Assembly (NCBI GenBank): GCA_012934845.2
Contig: WNNJ02001659.1
Coordinates: 1-64,000 of the forward strand
Length of the DNA: 64,000 bases
DNA from: Pomphorhynchus laevis
Taxonomy: Eukaryota > Acanthocephala > Palaeacanthocephala > Echinorhynchida > Pomphorhynchidae
Direction of reading: 5' to 3'
The position numbers and the translations under genes were made by a program. Below the pieces are notes generated by a model. That model had not been told where the DNA came from, made no database searches, and saw only the letters and a list, made by a program, of their open reading frames with translations. Shown piece after piece: positions 20,590 to 33,129 of the stretch (position 1 is its first letter; the number at the start of each line of letters is the position of its first letter).

Positions 20590-20940
20590 ACTCGTTGTCT
20601 GATTTAACTAAGGTGTGGACTATTTTGCGAGAGATGAAGGTCCGACATACGGATATTACGTTAATCTTTTAAAACCCAAGATGTTCATTCATAATTTGCA
20701 AACTGAGAGCGATATGTTTGAAAACGATGGTGTTGATGTTAAGTTACATGGAATTAATATTTTGGGCTTCTTAGTTGATAATACGCAATTTATTTAAAAT
20801 TAAGTTAGGACCAAATCATAATCCTGGTCGAAGCAAGTTGATCGGCTCATTGATATTACTAGTGAGAGCGTTGATTCGGTTTATGTCGGTCTGACCCATT
20901 ATCTTATATTTAAAGAGAGTAATGAAATGTAAACTTGAAT
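20590..20940 (+). mobile_element. WYADD-type RT fragment (thumb region)
   Basis: The frame 20615-20797 reads EGPTYGYYVNLLKPKMFIHN and DVKLHGINILGFLVDNTQF. It aligns with GPSFGYHVNVKKTQLLFHH and LEILGSVIGTQEYV of the element at 1-1690. The next 130 bases continue the alignment in another frame (QVDRLIDITSESVDSV). The palm and the nuclease-like domain are missing. Confidence 0.65.
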
Positions 20941-22018
20941 GATAAGATAAGATAACCTCCAAGATAAGTTAAAATATATATTTTGGATATAATTACTGGC
21001 AAGACTTATATTTTCGACATCTCGCGGAACTGGAAGACATACAATTTAAATTATTCAGCTTATTGCAGATCACATATTAAGTAAGAGGCAATAAAATTAT
21101 TCAGATTGCATTTTAGAAATTAGACAACGCTTTGCTTTTGCCCTTTCGCGTCCTGCGTCAGTTTGTATCCGCGCATCGAAACGTAGCGTACTTGAAAAAC
21201 TTTTTGAACCTCTTTGTTATTTTATGTTTAAGTATTTTATAAAGACTTTTTTAAACTAAAAAATGAATGATCTTTTATAAATTAATTTTTGTAATAGACA
21301 AACAATTATTTAAATAACTAAAATTGAAATATTCAAATTAAAATATTCCATATTTAAATGGTTGTCATTTTTCTTTATATGCGTGTACCTATCAAGCGCC
21401 GCCCTGTCCTTCGCTAAGTTCGGGCTTTATATGCACGTCGATAAGCAGTGCGCAAGCTAGAGTCCGATAGCATTTAGGAGGCTTGTTATCTCCTTAGCAT
21501 ACGTGGTGATCTTTGCAGATAGCTTGTCCGAGCACCATTGCAAAATTCTCGAAAGAGACTTTCCTTCCCGCCTAAGTAAGAGAGTACGATCGAGGAGAAA
21601 TTTACTATCTCGATCTATGATACGTGTTCTTGGTATTTTTAGCACCTCTGCTGCTCGTTGTGAAATAGTATTTATAATATTATTAATTATTATATTATTG
21701 ATTTGATTTTATATTTTTTTGTTAATTATTTTATTGGAAAATTAATACATCAATAAATTAATAAAAGCGGTTTTTCTAATTAATCGAATTAGAAACATCC
21801 TTTTTATTAATTTATAATAAAAAGAGATTTATATAAATCCCATGCTTTCACATTGGATTTTTTGATTGTAATTTGCATCATTCGACAAATTGTCTAATTG
21901 TAATTGCTAGACGTTCCTAATAATGACAGACATGTTTCGTCAGACAGGCTTGTAATGTCTTGCACTTTAAGATTTACTAGTCTTATAAGGTTTTTTAAAT
22001 GACAATATTTTTTAAAAC
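20941..22018. other. Unassigned stretch with one possible minus-strand remnant
   Basis: Mostly AT-rich. The segment 21380-21660 is richer in GC and has a 62-codon minus-strand frame (KIPRTRIIDRDSKFLLDRTL, then RILQWCSDKLSAKITTYAKE) that I do not recognise. It may be a piece of a transposable element. Nothing else found. Confidence 0.4.
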
Positions 22019-22385
22019 ACAAAGGTATATGCATGCAGTTTCCTGCTTTGCCAAACGAGTCGTACGATCTTGGAATATTCTTTGAAAACTGTTTTCAATA
22101 TTCTTTGAAAACACAAAGGTATATGCATGCAGTTTCCTGCTTTGCCAAACGAGTCGTACGATCTTGGAATTCGCTTCAGAGTGCGACCGTTTTGTCTTCT
22201 ACTGCTTCAAGTTTTTGCGCCCTACTGGATGATGACCCTTCCTTCTCAAGACAACGGTAGGATTTTCAGTAGTTTATCTGATGAGGGAGGGACAAAATGA
22301 CTTATTCTTTTTATTTTGTGAAGCAACTTGTAAAGAGCCTCGGCTCAATTCGTTGTCAATTAATAATAATAATTGAAATACAATT
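22019..22385 (+). mobile_element. CR1-like LINE 3' terminus with internal duplication
   Basis: The frame 22033-22260 includes FAKRVVRSWNSLQSATVL and FCALLDDDPSF, the typical last block of CR1/Jockey-type ORF2 (compare WNRLGE in the copy at 36380). A 3' UTR and a TAA-repeat tail (near 22365-22375) follow. The first roughly 59 bases are present twice (22019-22077 and about 22103-22171), separated by a short spacer. Confidence 0.6.
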
Positions 22386-22389
22386 ATTT

Positions 22390-24190
22390 CTGCTAGTCAG
22401 AGGCATTGCTAAAAGTCGGTTTGAGCTTGCTGACCCCTTGTTGCTGCTCGTGGTCCATGTTGTTTAATTGACTGCGTGCCATTTGACGCCAAGGAATACG
22501 GCTTGCCCGAATGCCCAAGCCTTCAGCCTTTGTCATAGTGAACACAAATTTAGCTCGAAGCAATCGGATGCAGTCATTATAAGGAATGTTGCGTTTTTCT
22601 TATTGTATTTTTGAGATTAGTATTAATATAAACAGTGCAGATGAGTTTAATCATCACGTCCTGGATATCACGAATGGATTAAATGTTGCTCGTTCAAGTG
22701 CCGTAATTCGTTCGCCGTACTAATGAATTTTCTTAGATTCGTGATTGCGAAAAGGGTCTGACACTTTGTTTCTTGAGTAAGACAATGCAAAGTGTCTAAA
22801 TGTACAAATGTCCACAAGGGGCCGCAACATGCAATTCCCAAAAATGCCATGACATGCAACATTGATTTTCGCTTCTCTATCACGAGAGGTTGATCTGTTT
22901 TCGAATTCGAGTCCTTCGATAACTGGTGTTAACACAGGCTCTATTGTTACCATATTGTATACTTCCATAAAAGCTACATGCCGATATATCGCTAATCATA
23001 TTGTGTCGAATCGACGGTATGCCTCCAGTCTGGCAAGCAAATGAATGGCTCACCGTAAAATAGTCCCCACAGATGCATTTTGATTATATCCCATTCGGCA
23101 ATTAGTTATAGGGTACAGTTGAGGAGGTGTCACATGAAACTCTTGTGTTGTTAAATTCAATCCAAGTGATTGCATTTGTCTCGAAGCGACTAATGCAAGC
23201 ACTTAACCCCTTATCAGAAGCATGTTTAACCATACTCTCAATTAAGTTATCATTATTAGTTATACGATTGATATACAATCTATAACATGCCGCTTTTTGA
23301 CACGAAAATACTTTATCAGTTCTCTCTGCTTTAAACCGAGTTTGCTTTCTCTTAACTCACTTAACAATGGCTCGCACATTGCGATAGACATCTCATATTT
23401 TCTATTCAATAATTCACATAGGTCTTTTATTTCCATTCCTCCGTGACACAAAGGCAAGCACATCAGCTCATTTTATAGTTATGTTAAATGATAATTCCCG
23501 GTTATTTCGGGGATGAACTTCTTGTACATAAAAACCCTCAATCCTGCATAATGCCCGCTTTCAACATTGCATATTCTTTGCAAATAATTTTACTAGAACT
23601 GCATGGTTTGCGTTAGCGCAGTGAACACCACATGAGGATATATACTTGCAGGCGAGTTATTCTGTGTAGCCATTTTTCCACCTTTTAGACGACAGAGATG
23701 ACCATAAAATCCATTGAGCTATTGGCGATCCCAATATCACCAATCCGTCTGAAACCACGGCAAGAGAAAAAATGTAGAGAAATCTACATTTGCTTTCATT
23801 GAGATAAAATCCATACATAGGATTGATTAGCTTTACTGTGTCCCAAACATTGAAAATGTTCTATCTGTAATCATCATAATTTGCATCGTCAGCAAACCAA
23901 CGATGTAAAAAACGCGGAGCTGCACTCTTTAGAGCGGCGATCATCAAATGAAGACGCAGGGAACGCGATCATCGCCAGAGGATTTTCCTGAGTAAATCCT
24001 TCGCGTGAGTACAGTATTTCATCAGAAATGGCAAGGTTTGAGTCCTCTGTATAACCATTATGGAGAACTATCGACAATGATGGGCAAGCATTAAGAACAT
24101 TTAGCAGTGCTAATTGACTTTTCGCGCAGTTAAATATATAAGACTGATATACATAATAACTTAAAATTAAAAATAAAAATAGCATAATCC
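22390..24190 (-). mobile_element. WYADD-lineage RT-nuclease element, decayed copy
   Basis: On the minus strand, 5' to 3': motif B region GFTQENPLAM (about 24000), motif C RWFADDANY (about 23880-23905), thumb NPMYGFYLNESKCRFLYIF, family signature LPLCHGGMEIKDL (about 23430-23460), and the nuclease-like block EPVLTPVIEGLEFENRSTSR...REAKINVACHGIFG (22720-22968). The order matches the element at 1-1690. Many stops and frame changes make it a fossil. It gives a second, independent view of the same domain order. Confidence 0.7.
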
Positions 24191-24339
24191 TTTAACTTAT
24201 AAGGTTATATATACTCCTTATACTATAAGGATTATGTATACTATACATTCTCCTTATATACATAGTACATACATACTTAGTATAAATGTCAAACTTAAAT
24301 CTAACTTATCTAATTTAAAGCTCCCCGAATCTGCTTCTC
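24191..24339. other. AT-rich sequence with short palindromes
   Basis: Contains tactccttatactataagga-type self-complementary stretches. Similar short palindromes lie at 26930-27035 on the other side of the L2 copy. No gene. Confidence 0.45.
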
Positions 24340-26885
24340 CTTAATGTCGCCACGATGATGATGTCCTGCTTTCGGGTCTATCCTCTCAACCATTCTTCCT
24401 GATGATAATCCATCCATTTTCAATAATATCGCTTCTGTATCTTTTATCCGTTTAAACATATCGACTAAATCCAATCATCTCAGTACTCCACTCCTAAAAA
24501 TCGGTTCCGGCATAGTTCACATGCTTCCTTGGTACTCTCCCAACGTTTTAAACTTCTTACCACTTCATCTACTTGTCGTATCTATCATGACCGCTTCCCT
24601 TCTGATATTGCTCAGCTCAATTTAGCTCGCATTGAGAAACGACGTGAAACAAACGGCGAGTCATCCTTATCAATCCTTCAAATCAACGGAAATTTTCACG
24701 TCGTACACACGAGGCTAAAAATCTGATGGCGTCCCGGCTTTTCCCCTGTCTTCTTTGTTAGTCGATCTCGCTGCTGAGTATACGTTACGACTTAGTATTT
24801 TCAAAATTCGCTCTATTCTTCATAAAGCTGATCTGCTCCTTGATATCTTCAATCAATTATCTATATATATATGTTCTCTCTATTATCGAATCCTGGCACT
24901 CTGACGATCTTATTATTCATCGTATATGTCGCGCTGATTATTATCTAGTTAATCAGCTCGTCCAATTGCTTCTCATACATCTACTGCTTCTAACCATGGC
25001 GGTATTGTTGCCATTGCTCGTCACCCAATGTCTCTACGTAAAATTAACGTTAATATCCGTTACACCCCGTTCGAATTACTCATATGCAGGTTATCAACTC
25101 CTTTCCCTCTTGAACTTATGATTGTATACCGTCCATTTCAGTCGGCGGTGCTCTCAACATCATTGATGTTCCTAACTTCTTTAATGACTATACCTCCTTG
25201 TCAATTACTGATCCTGGTTTATCCGATCATCTCCTTGTCACTCTTACTCTTACTCGTTCCCATCCTCCTTATCCGCCTTCACCATTGTCCACACCAAGTC
25301 GACCCTGGAAACTTCTCGATATCCCTATTCTCTGCTTAGCCTTACTAAATTCTTCACTATTTTCACTTACTCTTAACTATGTTTCTCCCAATGATCTCTT
25401 TATTCTGTTTGATTCTAAACTTACGAACATCCTTAATAACCTTCTGCCTTTTCGACCACGACATTTTCAGAGGTCGCGCCATGCTCCCTGGTTCGATTCA
25501 GACTGTAGATCTCACTGGAAAATCTTAAAGTCAATTCTTTCCCAATCATCTACCGCTTGCAACATAAATCCTGATGAATTTTCCTATTATCTGCAATCTA
25601 AGCTATCTAATTTAATTTCCGTTCTACCCATATGCCTCTTGTTTCCTCTCATCTCTTTAAATACTTCCCTCCCAAAGCTATTCCACCTTCTTCACGTTTC
25701 GACTGACGAAGTTTCTTCGGTTCTTCTGTCATTACCTAATAAAACCTCTCCTTCTGACCCAATTCCCACTCACTTGCTTAAAAATATCTGCTCCTCTATC
25801 TTACCCTTCCTAACCACATTGTTCAACTCGTCCATCCGTAGCCGTACATTTCCTTCCATCTGGAAATGCGCCACTGTTCGTCCTCTCATCAAAAAGCAAT
25901 CTCTCGACTCCTCACTACCATCTACGTACCGTCCTATTTCACTTCTCCCAACCCTCTCTAAACTCCTTGAGCGTCTCGTTCTTAAGCAAGTTAATACATA
26001 TCTCTATTCCTCTAACTTATTTCCTCCCTTCAAAGCTGCTTTTCACTCTAATCACTCTACTGAAATTGCACGTCTTAAAGTTTATAACGACTTAATTATC
26101 TCTCGCGATCAAAAATTATGTAGTGTCATAGTTTCTATTGATCTATCATTTGCTTTCGACAATGTCGATCACTCGATTCTTCTCCATCGTCTCAATCTCG
26201 TTTTCCCAGGCTTCCACTTCGACAACTGACTTTAACTTAAACCTTTCTTTAGAGATATAGTACGCTCATCTACCTTGATTCTCCGCAACCTTCGTCAAAT
26301 TCGTAGATTGATCGAGTTCCCTTTTTGTATGACTCTCATATCTTCTCTCTTATTCTTAAGACTTGATTACGGTCTTAGTCTATTTTCCAACTCACCTGGA
26401 TCAATTCTTCTTCCCCTACAACGCATCGTCAACGCAGCCGTCCGAATTCTCCTCCGTCTTCGTCGTTTTGATTATACATCCGACCATCTTGCTTCTCTCG
26501 ATTTGCCAACAATTTATTGTCGTGTTCAAATTCGTCTTCTTATCATTGCTTTTCGCTTTATAACTTTTCATACCCCTTAATTTATCATCCTTCCTTTTCT
26601 CGACAATTCTCGTCCTGTGTACAGTGCTCTGCGTTCCCGTAATTCCCTTCTTTTACATGTCCCAAACTACTCTACCTCTTTTGGCTTCCGCTCCTTCCTT
26701 GTGGCTGATCCTCTCTCACGGAATCATCTGTCCATTCATATCCGCCAATCAACATCAATGCCGTGCTTCAAACGCCAAATCCAATTATATTTAAACAATT
26801 AACTATTTAATCTGACTTTTGCTGTGCTCTTTTTTGTTAGTGGTCATGTAAGCAGGCAGTTGGCACGCATTTGCCACGTTAAATA
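24340..26885 (+). mobile_element. L2-like LINE (subfamily a), internally deleted copy
   Basis: It contains the ORF1 C-terminal region (24430-24720), the endonuclease (about 24730-25320, ending NPGLSDHLLVTL-like), the linker and RT fingers (25480-26230, WKCATVRPLIKKQSLDSSLP, YRPISLLPTLSKLLERLVLK) and the RT C-terminus (26240-26800). It ends in ggcacgcatttgccacgtta. Compared with its relatives it lacks part of the linker near 25500 and jumps from the RT palm (NVDHSILLHRLN) straight to GFHFDN, so the YADD active site is gone. Confidence 0.8.
25198..26229 (+). pseudogene. L2 ORF2: linker and RT, active site deleted
   Basis: A 343-codon open frame: NPGLSDH-type endonuclease end (residues near the start), linker, LPNKTSPSDPIPTHLLKNIC, the RT fingers KQSLDSSLPSTYRPISLLPT, and motif A VIVSIDLSFAFDNVDHSILL with its catalytic aspartate. 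It then fuses directly to VFPGFHFDN, which normally follows motif C by about 60 residues. The fusion is a clean in-frame deletion, explaining why the frame is long yet the enzyme would be inactive. Confidence 0.75.
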
Positions 26886-27770
26886 AATTTTTATATATTT
26901 TAAATTTTATAAATTTTATATGCATATGTATATACATCCTCCTTTTATACATAATATATTCAGTATATTCATACTCTTTATATTGTATGGAGTATGTATA
27001 CAACTTACACATACTCCTTACAGTATAAGGAGTGTTAACGTAATAATTTAAAATGAAAAAAATAAGGATTGCAAAGTCCTTTATATTTTATTATTTTGTT
27101 ATCACTGCTCGAATATCACTGTTCCGTATTTATATGATTGTAACAATTTCAATGATTTAACAAATTCAATGATATCAGTTTTTTATCATTTATAAATAGA
27201 AAAGCATAAAGCCAATGATAAATTACAAAAATATTGATAAATTTTCAAAATCATTTTTTACAAATTTTTTAATTTTAAAAATTTAAATATCACCTGCTTA
27301 AATTTTTAAACTTTTAATAATTTACATTTATGACTTCATTATTATTTTATTTAGCCACTTGAATTTACGGATACAAGATTTTTTTGATATGAAACTGACA
27401 TATATTTACTCATAAATGGTCATGGTATCCGTGCATTGACGCTCAGATTCTCAATCCTCTACTTTTTGAATTTGATAGAGTCCATTTAGATTGTTTCATT
27501 GCGCGGAGAATTTATGAAATTATATTCTAATTAATTCATTTTCTATCCAAAAATTTATGATTTAATTAAGATTCAATAATGACAAAAACATTAAAAAAAA
27601 CGAAATAATCAACTGCTTATAATATAATTTTTCGTAAAGCAGCATATCTACAGATATTTATTAAAAATCTGCTTCAATTAAAAATTTTAATTAAATTACT
27701 TTTTTTCTGTTCGGAAATTATCAAAACAATATTTTATTAGAAAAACAACCTATTCTGTATTTTCGTAGAA
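26886..27770. other. AT-rich non-coding stretch
   Basis: No recognisable gene. Short palindromes of the actcctta/taaggagt type lie near 26990-27035. Confidence 0.6.
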
Positions 27771-27771
27771 T

Positions 27772-28005
27772 TTAAGCATTTCTATTTGAACAGAGTATGC
27801 GTGCCCTCATTATTTCATGATTGATTCGCTTTCTTAAAGTATATTCAACATTTAGTAGCTCATGGATATGGTCGTTTAATTCTGTTGACGATTTCTTACT
27901 GAGTTGATTAATAAGGACTGGATTTTTGTCTCTATCTTCCATTTCATTTTCACTAACTTCAAGATCATCATTAAGTACTTCGTAATTGCCAAGATGTTCA
28001 TTCAT
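27772..28005 (-). CDS. Small acidic/helical ORF, unrecognised
   Basis: The 77-codon frame starts at an ATG and reads MNEHLGNYEVLNDDLEVSEN, then a helical C-terminal half (STELNDHIHELLNVEYTLRK, NHEIMRARILCSNRNA). The acidic start and charged helix look like protein-coding sequence in an otherwise stop-dense AT-rich zone. It could equally be an exon or chance. No family recognised. Confidence 0.3.
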   Translation of the reverse strand: MNEHLGNYEVLNDDLEVSENEMEDRDKNPVLINQLSKKSSTELNDHIHELLNVEYTLRKRINHEIMRARILCSNRNA

Positions 28006-28687
28006 CTTAAATAAGTTTTAATTAAATTTTAATTAAGTTTTAATTAGTAACAGAGTAGCTAACGGTGAAAGTACCCTCACCGTCATAAATTTTCGTGTAG
28101 TGCAACGCAGGACTTCAACTCGTTTCTGGATTCGTTCCATTGGCAACGGTGGAAACATCGGGGAGCTTCGAAGTCTTTGTGTCGCAACGAAACTACCCAA
28201 GAAGTGACAGTAAATGTCGATAAGAGATACGAGTATTCCGACCCAGTACACTCCACACATGCCTTCCGGGTCTTATATTCGAATGTCTTAAGTCTCATTA
28301 ATAAAATGGACGAAGTTCTCACTCTGGTTAACATCACCTCATTTGAAATACTTGTTTTTACAGAGTCGTGGTTAAAACCACACATCATAGATTCAGAAAT
28401 TTCCATCAATGGTACGCCATAATCCTAGCAGATCGGCAAATTTGCCGTCGTGGTGGAGTGATCATATATGCTAGAGAAGTTCTTACAACTCGTGTTATGT
28501 CAATTGAGTGCGATGAATCAAGTCTTTGTGAATACGCTTGGGTTTCTGTAACAGACCATAAAAACATATTTTTCTCTCTAGGTGTCTTCTATCGCCCCCC
28601 CCATTCGCTCCAACCGGGTCGATTATATCCTCAATAACTGAAAATGCATTCAAGGGTCAAAAAGTTATTTTATTAGGAGACTTTAAC

Positions 28688-29323
28688 ATGCCGCGAATTG
28701 ATTGGATAAATTATGTTTCTCTTCCTGGATGTGATCCCGAATCATTACTGATTTTAAACACGATAAATGATCTACATTTAGTCCAACATGTTCACAGGGA
28801 TACTCGTCACAGGGGTACTAACTCCTCAATTCTTAACCTCTGCTTTTCGAGTGAAACATATCTGATAAAAAATGTCAAATGCGGAGCTCCGCTAGGATCA
28901 AGCGATCACTCTACCATCTCAATAGAATTTAACGCACTCGGACCATATGCCGAAACGGTTAAAACGTCGAATCATTTTAAGATCGACTATGATGTCGTAC
29001 GCAGTATAATTTCCTGTATGTATTGGCCCGACCCATCGAAAGCAGGCATTCAAGAAGCTTGGGATCACTTTAAGACCACATTACATTGTGTTCTCAACTA
29101 TTTTGCTCCGATACGTCAGAATCGTACACGAAAACTACATTCGAAATGGTTAGATGCGGAATTGCTTGCTCTAATCAAACACCGTGATAGATGTTTCCAT
29201 GCGTACAAAAGAGGGGAGCTTTCTTTTGAACACTACCGTCATTGCAGTAATACGGATTCTATTCTGAAAAAACACACAGAAAAAACGCATATTCATCTCA
29301 AATATATGCCGGTCCACTCATAA
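28688..29323 (+). pseudogene. CR1-A endonuclease end and linker
   Basis: The frame begins at NMPRIDWINYVSLPGCDPES and carries the endonuclease residues HRGTNSSILNLCFSSE and GSSDHSTISIEFNAL, where the SDH histidine is part of the APE active site. It continues into the linker WPDPSKAGIQEAWDHFKTTL and KLHSKWLDAELLALIKHRDR. It aligns with the same part of the CR1 ORF2 at 33498. Confidence 0.75.
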
Positions 29324-30355
29324 CAATCCTTGGGTGGCTTTCAAAAGCATACTTCCACGTTCTATACACTCGACAGATTGTTCATACCTATTGACCGAAA
29401 ATGGGTCAATCTTGACCTCCCCAACTGATGTAGCTGCTCATTTTATGGTCTATTTCGCTATCAAAGAAGATAGAGTGTCGATCCCTGGTGGTATAATCCA
29501 AACTAAACACCATGTACTTCTACCTAGAGTAGTCATATCTAACATTGAATTTAGCGATGAAGAGGTACTGCACGAGCTACTAAAATTACCCCGCAACGCC
29601 GCGTCAGGTCCCGACCATATACCCCCAATACTCTTAAAGGAATTGGCCCATGCAATCCACGTTCCCTTAGCTTCTATTTTAGAAGTTCACTAAACACAGG
29701 TTATCTACCATCTGATTGGACTAAGGCTATTGTACGCCCAATTTTCAAGAAAGGTGATAAATCCCAGGTTTCCAACTACCGTCCCATCAGTCTCACATCT
29801 GTAGCTTGTAAAGTATTAGAAAAATTGATTCTTCGTCACCTTAGTGCTTTCGTTGAAGCTAACAATCACCTCAGTCCCAGTCAGCATGGGTTTAGGCCAA
29901 ATCGCTCAACGGTAACGAACCTTGTAAAAGCGAGAGCAAGCTGGGTTGATTCGATAAGGAGTGGTTCCAAAGTAGGTGTGATATTTATAGACTTATCGAA
30001 AGCATTCGATAGTGTTATTCCCAATTTGCTAGTAAACAAATTATCAAACATTGGTGTACGGGGATCTTTGTTACGCTGGATTTAATCATTCGTAAGCAAC
30101 CGCTCGTTTGCAGTATGCATAAGCCATTATCTTTCTGGTTACTCAATAATGACGACAGGCGTCCTGCAGGGATCGGCCATTAGTCCGACTCTCTTTAATA
30201 TATATGTAAATGATATTACAAACAACTTAACGTCGGAATGTGTTACCTACGCAGATGATCTTAAGGTTTGGAGGCGAATCATTGATGATTCCGGTGTTAG
30301 CGCTCTTCAAAAAGACCTGGATTCCATAAATAAATGATGTATATCTAATGGGCTG

Positions 30356-30943
30356 ATGATAAATGCGACTAAATGTAGACATATGCGGATCGGCTCCCCA
30401 GACATTCGTTGCTCTTATAAAATTGGAAACATGTCGATTGATTCTACAGATAAAATCGATGATTTAGGGGTATCTACGCTTAATACGCTCAATATGAGCG
30501 CTCACGTAAATAAAATTTCGGCCAATTGCCGTCGTACTATTGGCATCATTAGACGATCTTTTGGATCACTAGAGGCATGTAGCTTCAGAATAATATACAA
30601 GGCCCTCATCGAATCTCGAATGCTATACGCATCTCCCGCAGCGTATCCACACCTGTGCAAGAACATTGTGGCTTATGAATCAATTCTCCAGTCGGCTACT
30701 CGTCTTGTTCCCACTGTCAAAGACCTGCCGTTTGACCAGAAGTTAGAAATCCTAGGTGTTTCAATGGTTTGTGAAAGTTTGGTAAAAGCTGATCTTATGC
30801 TGGTATGGATGGCAATTTTATCGCCCACTCATCCCCTCAACTTCATGTTTTGCCTACCCAACTCCGAGAAATTACGTGGACATCGACTAACGCTCAAACA
30901 TCGTAGAAAAGTCCATCGACACTATCAGAATATCAGAGATTGA
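30356..30943 (+). pseudogene. CR1-A RT thumb and C-terminal domain
   Basis: It continues from the YADD block (30149-30337, different frame). It contains DKIDDLGVSTLNTLNMSAHV, IIYKALIESRMLYASPAAYP and a tail LRGHRLTLKHRRK that matches ILRGHGLTLRRERI in the copy at 36280. No active-site residues lie here. The predicted product alone would be non-functional. Confidence 0.7.
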
Positions 30944-31150
30944 GTAATAAACAGTTGGAACAGACTCCCGTCATCTGTAATTGAATGCCGGAACATCCGA
31001 TAATTTCGGCGTGCGCTGAACAGTGTATCGCTCTCATAGGAAGTCGAACCTGATTTGGATTTTTTTGTTTTACTGACATTGTACTTTTTTTACATTGAGA
31101 TCCAGCCAAACGAGCCACCGCTCATCGGCTGTTGTATACTAATAATAAAT

Positions 31151-32400
31151 ATACAGGCCTAGATTACATCTATCACATGTATATAATGCGATATAAAAAG
31201 TTATTTGAATCATTAAATTATTGAAACAATTGACTTAGTATAATATTATTACATACAACAACTTAAGAGCCAATGGCCCATAGAAAGTTGGATCACAAGA
31301 AATAAAAACTGAATAAAAACAGCACAAAGAGAAAACAAAAAAATTAAAGATAAATATTAGACTGAAGCCACCGATGTAGTTCGCACTTGAAAAAAATTTG
31401 AGGCTATTGAATTTTGTGATAGGCACTTATTTCCAGAGTCGTGCGATTTAATCAAATACAGTCAGTCGTCTTAATAGTCAAAAGTGGTCTTTGTAAACGG
31501 TATTTATGTCCGCGGAAACCTGTCATGTTACTTAAATTGTATGTACATCGACAGGTATGCTCGGATGATTAAAATTTTTACACACGAAAATTTCATCAGC
31601 CAGCTTAAGTGAAATTTCCACCAGACATACTTGAAGTGCTTTTTTACGTTCGACATAAGGCAGCGACCGTGCTGATCCAACCAAACCACTGGCACTACGT
31701 AATACTCTCTAAGTGTCGCATTCATTGTTAAATTGTGAGTGAGCGTCAGGAAACGCGTATAACATGAGTGGCAATAGAAAATTGTTATAAAATACAAAAG
31801 ATGGCGATCAAGGTGACCAATAGAACGCCTTAGTAGTCCGAGCTGACCAAAATAACGCCTTAGTAGTCCGAATATGAAGTGAAAATGAACTGATTTGGAG
31901 TTCAATATCTGAGTCTATTTTTTTATACTACATATAAATCAAAAATAAAGATAAATAATTATAAATAATAAATGATTACATAAGATTTTATACAATTTAT
32001 ATTTATATCAAGTAAAAATTTAAAATTGAAATTTAAAATAAAAATCAATATTTACGAATTGACTAATAAATAATATACGATGTATTAGAATACGGAATAG
32101 TGGTCATCAGGAGGAAGAAGTTAAAGTCATCGAATAATATAAATTATAAACTCAAAATTTGTCAATAATTTACAAGAAAATTTACAACTGTTTAATATAC
32201 AATCTGAAATACATACAACTAACGACTTGAGAAGGCTCCGACGGCTGCTTTGACGGCTGCACTTAAAAAATTGTTAAGCTATTCTAACTACAAGATAAAA
32301 TACAATTCCCGAAGAACCTAAAACCTAAAAAACCTAAAGAAGAACCTAAATTGGAAGAACCTAAACCTAAAAACCTATACCAGAAAAACCTACACAATCT
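31151..32400. other. Intergenic stretch with small repeats
   Basis: Holds a tandem pair ending acgccttagtagtccga (31819-31872) and a dispersed-repeat module at 31905-32120. A minus-strand open frame at 31528-31905 has no recognisable family and is not called as a gene. Confidence 0.5.
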
Positions 32401-32458
32401 TTATTGAAATCTACACAAGAGACTTTACTCTGATAAAGTCTGAATATACATTCATATA

Positions 32459-33125
32459 ATGGTCAAACAGAGGAAGACTACAAAGCGAGGTGATGCTGCC
32501 AAGTTTGTGGATTATCACGTTCGGTGTTTAAGTGAAGATTGTCATGTGTGGACAAGTGTTTCAGTTCCCAGGGTAAAGAAAACAGCTCTGTCTAATGCAT
32601 CTTTCTACTGCGGGTACTGCTGCGCATCTTTGATAAATGATTTGAAGACGGAATCTACCCCCTTGGTTGTCGGTCAGTCGAGTTGTAATTCTCTTGGACC
32701 CATATCAGCTCTACCAATTCTAAAAAGCATAAGTGCCGGTCAAAGTAAGGAAGTTCTTATTTCCAAATCTACTAAGAATGTTGAAAATTCCAGTCATAGT
32801 GATGGAAGCTATTCTAACTCTATATATCCCTCCTCAAGTCTTAACTCTATATATCCCTCCTCAAGTCTTGCAAATAATCCAATGAATATAGATTAACTGT
32901 AGAGGGTGAGACTGTAGCCATGGATGTTCCAGTGCATTTACCTGATGTTACTAATGATGAATATACATATTGTCAGGTTTTAAATCATGGCCATATGTCT
33001 GATAATGGGACTGTCAAAAAGAAGGAACAAGTGTCAACGATAAGTCAACATACACTATCCGCAGTGTCATGTGACAGTCTCGAATTGCAAATTGGTAATA
33101 ATAGGAAACACACCGCTGATTGATG
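32459..33125 (+). pseudogene. CR1-B ORF1, N-terminal zinc-binding part
   Basis: It starts with ATG: MVKQRKTTKRG, a basic head, then a Cys cluster HVRCLSEDCHVW...FYCGYCCASL that looks like a zinc-binding fold. The same pattern (CCDSLVCDVW...FICGYC) occurs at 52188-52379. A Ser-rich linker follows and contains an in-frame 9-residue duplication NSIYPSSSLNSIYPSSSL (32816-32869). The frame stops at 32896. A second frame (32920-33123) may continue the linker. ORF1 proteins of this group bind the element's RNA. Confidence 0.65.
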
Positions 33126-33129
33126 TAGA

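Larger units (their letters stand above)
28030..31150 (+). mobile_element. CR1-like LINE A, decayed ORF2
   Basis: In order: APE-type endonuclease (28250-28930, with YSNVLSLINKMDEV, TESWL, LGDFNMPRIDWINY, GSSDHSTI), linker (28960-29320), RT fingers (29700-29830, FKKGDKSQVSNYRPISLTS), motif A GVIFIDLSKAFDSVIPNLL (about 29975-30035), motif B GVLQGSAISPTLFNIYVNDI, motif C CVTYADDLKVWRR (about 30240-30275) and the C-terminal region (30356-30943). It ends in a TAA-repeat tail at 31135-31148. About six frame changes or stops break it. No ORF1 was found. Confidence 0.8.

Noticed and set aside
21457-21645. 62-codon minus-strand frame as a transposase remnant
   Set aside because: No DDE or helix-turn-helix signature could be supported. 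Kept only as unassigned.
31528-31905. 125-codon minus-strand frame
   Set aside because: No family or motif recognised, and overlapped by a small tandem repeat. Left as non-coding until evidence appears.
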